Below the pieces are notes generated by a model. It was not told the DNA's origin. It saw only the letters and a program-made list of their open reading frames with translations, and ran no database searches. A stretch of 64,000 bases of DNA from contig NZ_JBHUEO010000007.1 of NCBI RefSeq assembly GCF_042680885.1, positions 1 through 64,000 of the forward strand, given 5' to 3'. Origin of the DNA: Siminovitchia sediminis. GTDB lineage: Bacteria > Bacillota > Bacilli > Bacillales > Bacillaceae_C. This document shows, piece by piece, positions 61,563 to 64,000 of this stretch (position 1 is its first letter; each line of letters opens with the position of its first letter). A program made the position numbers and the translations under genes.

Positions 61563-62807
61563 CTATCCAAATTTTTCGGCACGCTCAACGAACAGCTTTG
61601 CAATTTCCACAATCGTCTGTACCGACTTTTCCATAGTATCCACAGAGACAAACTCGTAAGGGCCATGAAAATTTTCTCCGCCGGTAAAGATATTGGGGGT
61701 GGGCAGCCCCATAAAAGAAAGCTGGGAACCGTCCGTCCCCCCGCGGATCGGGGATATAACGGGTTCAATGCCCAGTTTTTTCATGGCGTCTGAAGAAATT
61801 TCAACAATTTCTTGCACAGGTTCAATCTTTTCCCGCATGTTATAATATTGGTCCTTTACTTCCAATACTATTCGGTCATACCCATATTTTCGGGCTAATT
61901 CATTCGCAATCTTTTTCATAAAATCTTTCTTTCTTTCAAAGTTCTCGCGGTCAAAATCCCGGATAATATAATGCAGAACCGATTGTTCGACATTGCCCTC
62001 GAAAGATAGAAGGTGATAAAATCCCTCATAGCCTTCAGTTTTCTCCGGCACTTCTTCAGCCGGAAGGCGGTTGTGAAATTCCATAGCAATCTTTTGTGAG
62101 TTGACCATGATGCCTTTAGCTGTACCTGGATGGATATTTGTTCCGTGGACCGTCAGTTTGGCGGCGGCTGCGTTAAAGCTCTCATATTCAAGCTGGCCGA
62201 TTTTACCGCCGTCCACCGTGTAGGCGAATGAAGCCTGAAACGCATCAACATTAAACCGGTGGGGACCTCTGCCGATCTCTTCATCCGGAGTAAATGCCAC
62301 TCTAACTTTCCCGTGCTTGATGTCAGGGTGCCGAAGCAAATAATCCATGGCTGTCATGATTTCGGCGATCCCTGCTTTATTGTCTGCACCCAGCAATGTT
62401 GTTCCGTCCGTGGTGATAAGGGTATGTCCTTTGCAGTCCAACAGGGACGGAAATTCTTTTGGGGATAAAATGATGTTTTGGTCCCGGTCCAGGATGATAT
62501 CATGACCGTCATAATCGTCTACAATTTGAGGGTTGCCCCCTTTTCCTGTAAAGTCTGCCGCCGTATCCATATGGGCTAAAAAGCCGATGACCGGCACGTC
62601 TTTATCTGTATTGGATGGAAGAGTTGCCATGACGTATCCATTTTCGTCTATTGTTACGTCTGCCATGCCAATGGATTGTAATTCTTCAACCAATTGGCGG
62701 GCAAGTGTCAGCTGGCCGGGTGTAGAAGGACAGGAATCGTTGTTTTCATCGGATTGTGTATCGATTTTTACATAGGAGGTAAACCTTCGAATTAAATCAC
62801 TTTTCAT
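61563..62807 (-). CDS. pepT: Peptidase T (tripeptide aminopeptidase)
   Basis: The 414-residue M20B zinc peptidase has the metal motif GFLAHMDTAADFTG, LGADNKAGIAEIMTAMDYLL, VAFTPDEEIGRGPHRF and the PIRGGTDGSQLSFMGLPTPN block. It releases the N-terminal residue from tripeptides in the cytoplasm. ATG 62807 follows AAAGGGG. It stands upstream of uraA but the latter has its own promoter. Confidence 0.95.
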   Translation of the reverse strand: MKSDLIRRFTSYVKIDTQSDENNDSCPSTPGQLTLARQLVEELQSIGMADVTIDENGYVMATLPSNTDKDVPVIGFLAHMDTAADFTGKGGNPQIVDDYDGHDIILDRDQNIILSPKEFPSLLDCKGHTLITTDGTTLLGADNKAGIAEIMTAMDYLLRHPDIKHGKVRVAFTPDEEIGRGPHRFNVDAFQASFAYTVDGGKIGQLEYESFNAAAAKLTVHGTNIHPGTAKGIMVNSQKIAMEFHNRLPAEEVPEKTEGYEGFYHLLSFEGNVEQSVLHYIIRDFDRENFERKKDFMKKIANELARKYGYDRIVLEVKDQYYNMREKIEPVQEIVEISSDAMKKLGIEPVISPIRGGTDGSQLSFMGLPTPNIFTGGENFHGPYEFVSVDTMEKSVQTIVEIAKLFVERAEKFG

Positions 62808-62902
62808 TCTAAAAAACCCCTTTCCTTATAGTATTGAACTCCCGGGACAATAATAAACAAAATAAAGATGCCGACTGACTCTATATGAGCAATCGGCATG
62901 CA

Positions 62903-63232
62903 TCATTTTTCTGGTTGTTCAGCAGGGATTTCCACCCACTCTTCAGCCCACTTGGATATTTCATTCATGATTGGCTGAAGCGCCATTCCTTTTTCAGTCA
63001 GGGAGTACTCTATCCTTACTGGAGTTTCGGGATACACCTGTCTCTTTACGATTCCCTCTTTCTCCAGGTCTTTTAAACGCTCTGATAAAACCCGCGCACT
63101 GATCGGCATGGCGGATTCAACCGTACAGAAACGCTGGGGGCCCTCCAAAAGCTGGCTGATAATCAAACCGGTCCAGCGCTGGCCCAATATATTCATGGCT
63201 TTTTCGAACTTGGGGCATATATATTTGTTCAT
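62903..63232 (-). CDS. HxlR/DUF24-family transcriptional regulator
   Basis: The 109-residue winged-helix protein begins KYICPKFEKAMNILGQRWTG, with the single conserved cysteine near the N terminus (Cys5), and has ISARVLSERLKDLEKEGIVK. In this family the cysteine often senses electrophiles or quinones, as in YodB/CatR of B. subtilis. ATG 63232 has GAGGTGA upstream; the longer frame to 63283 lacks a site. It is divergent from a ring-cleavage dioxygenase-like gene and probably represses it. Confidence 0.9.
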   Translation of the reverse strand: MNKYICPKFEKAMNILGQRWTGLIISQLLEGPQRFCTVESAMPISARVLSERLKDLEKEGIVKRQVYPETPVRIEYSLTEKGMALQPIMNEISKWAEEWVEIPAEQPEK

Positions 63233-63276
63233 TTTGTTCACCTCGTTATTGTTATTATACCATTTTTTATTCTTTC

Positions 63277-63325
63277 TTGACATATAAGTTAAACTAAATT
63301 ATAGTTACTTACATAAAGTAAGTAA
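63277..63325 (+). promoter_or_regulatory. Promoter and operator of the catE-like gene
   Basis: TTGACA (63277-63282) and TATAGT (63300-63305) are 17 bases apart. TTACTTAC-ATAAA-GTAAGTAA (63305-63325) is a perfect palindrome overlapping the -10 end and transcription start, the expected place for an HxlR-type repressor. Confidence 0.8.
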
Positions 63326-63347
63326 AGAGGATGGAGGAAAACTTTTT

Positions 63348-64000
63348 ATGAACCATATGCATCCCGTTATTGGGAAAGTCACATTAACTGTGCAGAATCT
63401 GGAGCGTATGACTGCTTTTTACCAAGATATCCTTGGATTACGGATACATGAACATTTGGAGGGACGGACATCTTTTACAGCAGACGGAAAAACGGTTTTG
63501 TTAGAACTGATAGAGGACAAAAAGGCTGCATTGAGAAATCCTCGAACAACCGGTTTATTTCATATTGCCTTCTTACTTCCGGAACGAAGTGATCTGGCAG
63601 ATTTTCTGAAACATCTGGTTCAAATCCGTTATCCGCTTCAGGGAGCTTCCGATCATGATGTCAGTGAGGCCATCTACTTGGCTGATCCGGAAGGAAACGG
63701 GCTGGAAATATATAGAGATAGAGAGCCATCTGAATGGCGCTGGCAAGGCGATCAGGTGTATATGACAACCGTTGCGCTTGATGTGGAAAACTTGTTGGAA
63801 GATGCATCAGACTCCGGTTGGAATAGGATGCCGGCCGGAACCCTTGTCGGACACATCCATCTACAAGTATCGGATTTGGCAGAGGCCAAAGAATTTTACT
63901 GCGACGCGGTTGGTTTTGATCCGGTATTGAAATACGGAAGTCAGGCACTCTTTTTTTCTTGGCATCGATACCATCATCATATCGGATTAAATACATGGAA
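63348..64000 (+). CDS. catE: VOC-family (glyoxalase/catechol-2,3-dioxygenase CatE-like) protein, 3' truncated by window
   Basis: The frame is open to the end of the window (217 residues). Two VOC modules are seen: MHPVIGKVTLTVQNLERMTA with FYQDILGLRI, and GHIHLQVSDLAEAKEFYCDA. Metal-type residues are His in the start of each module and Glu in NGLEIYRDRE. B. subtilis CatE has this layout and is under HxlR-family control. It may open catechol rings or detoxify quinone-related compounds. GGAGGA (63333-63338) precedes ATG 63348. Confidence 0.85.
   Translation, partial: MNHMHPVIGKVTLTVQNLERMTAFYQDILGLRIHEHLEGRTSFTADGKTVLLELIEDKKAALRNPRTTGLFHIAFLLPERSDLADFLKHLVQIRYPLQGASDHDVSEAIYLADPEGNGLEIYRDREPSEWRWQGDQVYMTTVALDVENLLEDASDSGWNRMPAGTLVGHIHLQVSDLAEAKEFYCDAVGFDPVLKYGSQALFFSWHRYHHHIGLNTW

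Noticed and set aside
1..64000. CRISPR arrays, tRNA and rRNA genes, prophage or integrase genes
   Set aside because: No regularly spaced repeats, no tRNA-like or rRNA sequence and no integrase or phage structural gene were seen on either strand.

Overview
The window looks like the chromosome of a low-to-mid G+C Gram-positive of the Bacillaceae type. The signs are strong AGGAGG ribosome binding sites, many TTG and GTG starts, a YtxJ-type bacillithiol-associated protein, a perfect PerR box at a catalase gene, a PyrR-type leader at a pyrimidine permease, a ywrABCD-like block, a YhcX-type GNAT-nitrilase fusion and a TPP-riboswitch tenI-thiS-thiG-thiF operon. Species cannot be fixed from the sequence. 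No rRNA, tRNA, CRISPR array or intact transposon was seen.

Layout. 1-255 is the end of an ABC ATPase gene. 338-560 is a probable ISL3-type remnant. 762-3590 encodes a two-subunit N,N-dimethylformamidase behind a sigma-54 type promoter. 3903-5818 (minus) is a cell-wall amidase and a zinc-ribbon/YARHG membrane protein. 6063-36595 is the centre of the window: about 30 kb devoted to uptake and breakdown of polyamine-like or guanidino compounds. 36742-40407 is a split chromate transporter, an Lrp/AsnC regulator and a gamma-glutamyltransferase. 40945-45215 holds a flavin monooxygenase, a pterin dehydratase and the thiamine thiazole operon. 45908-64000 is mostly housekeeping: Na/Pi cotransporter, two unlisted small genes, flavin reductase, M20 amidohydrolase, YtxJ, MscS, SNF2 helicase, catalase, threonine synthase-like enzyme, dicarboxylate symporter, pyrimidine permease, PepT, and a divergent HxlR/catE-like pair.

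The 30-kb island carries a TetR regulator, a ureohydrolase, three PuuP-type permeases, two YtcJ-type amidohydrolases, an NhaC antiporter, a stand-alone lipoyl-like protein, a PuuB-type FAD oxidoreductase, a C45 (penicillin acyltransferase-type) hydrolase, three related GNAT acetyltransferases (one fused to a nitrilase domain that has lost its catalytic cysteine), one potABC transporter with five potD genes (one broken), a sigma-54 activator and a succinate-semialdehyde-type dehydrogenase. GG-N10-GC promoters stand before nhaC, potA and the dehydrogenase, and the last two share a long upstream motif flanking the activator gene. The enzymes resemble the E. coli Puu route, but no gamma-glutamylputrescine synthetase (PuuA) or PuuD is present. 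My inference is that N-acetylation by the GNATs, followed by oxidation, aldehyde oxidation and amide hydrolysis, replaces gamma-glutamylation. This is not proven by sequence.
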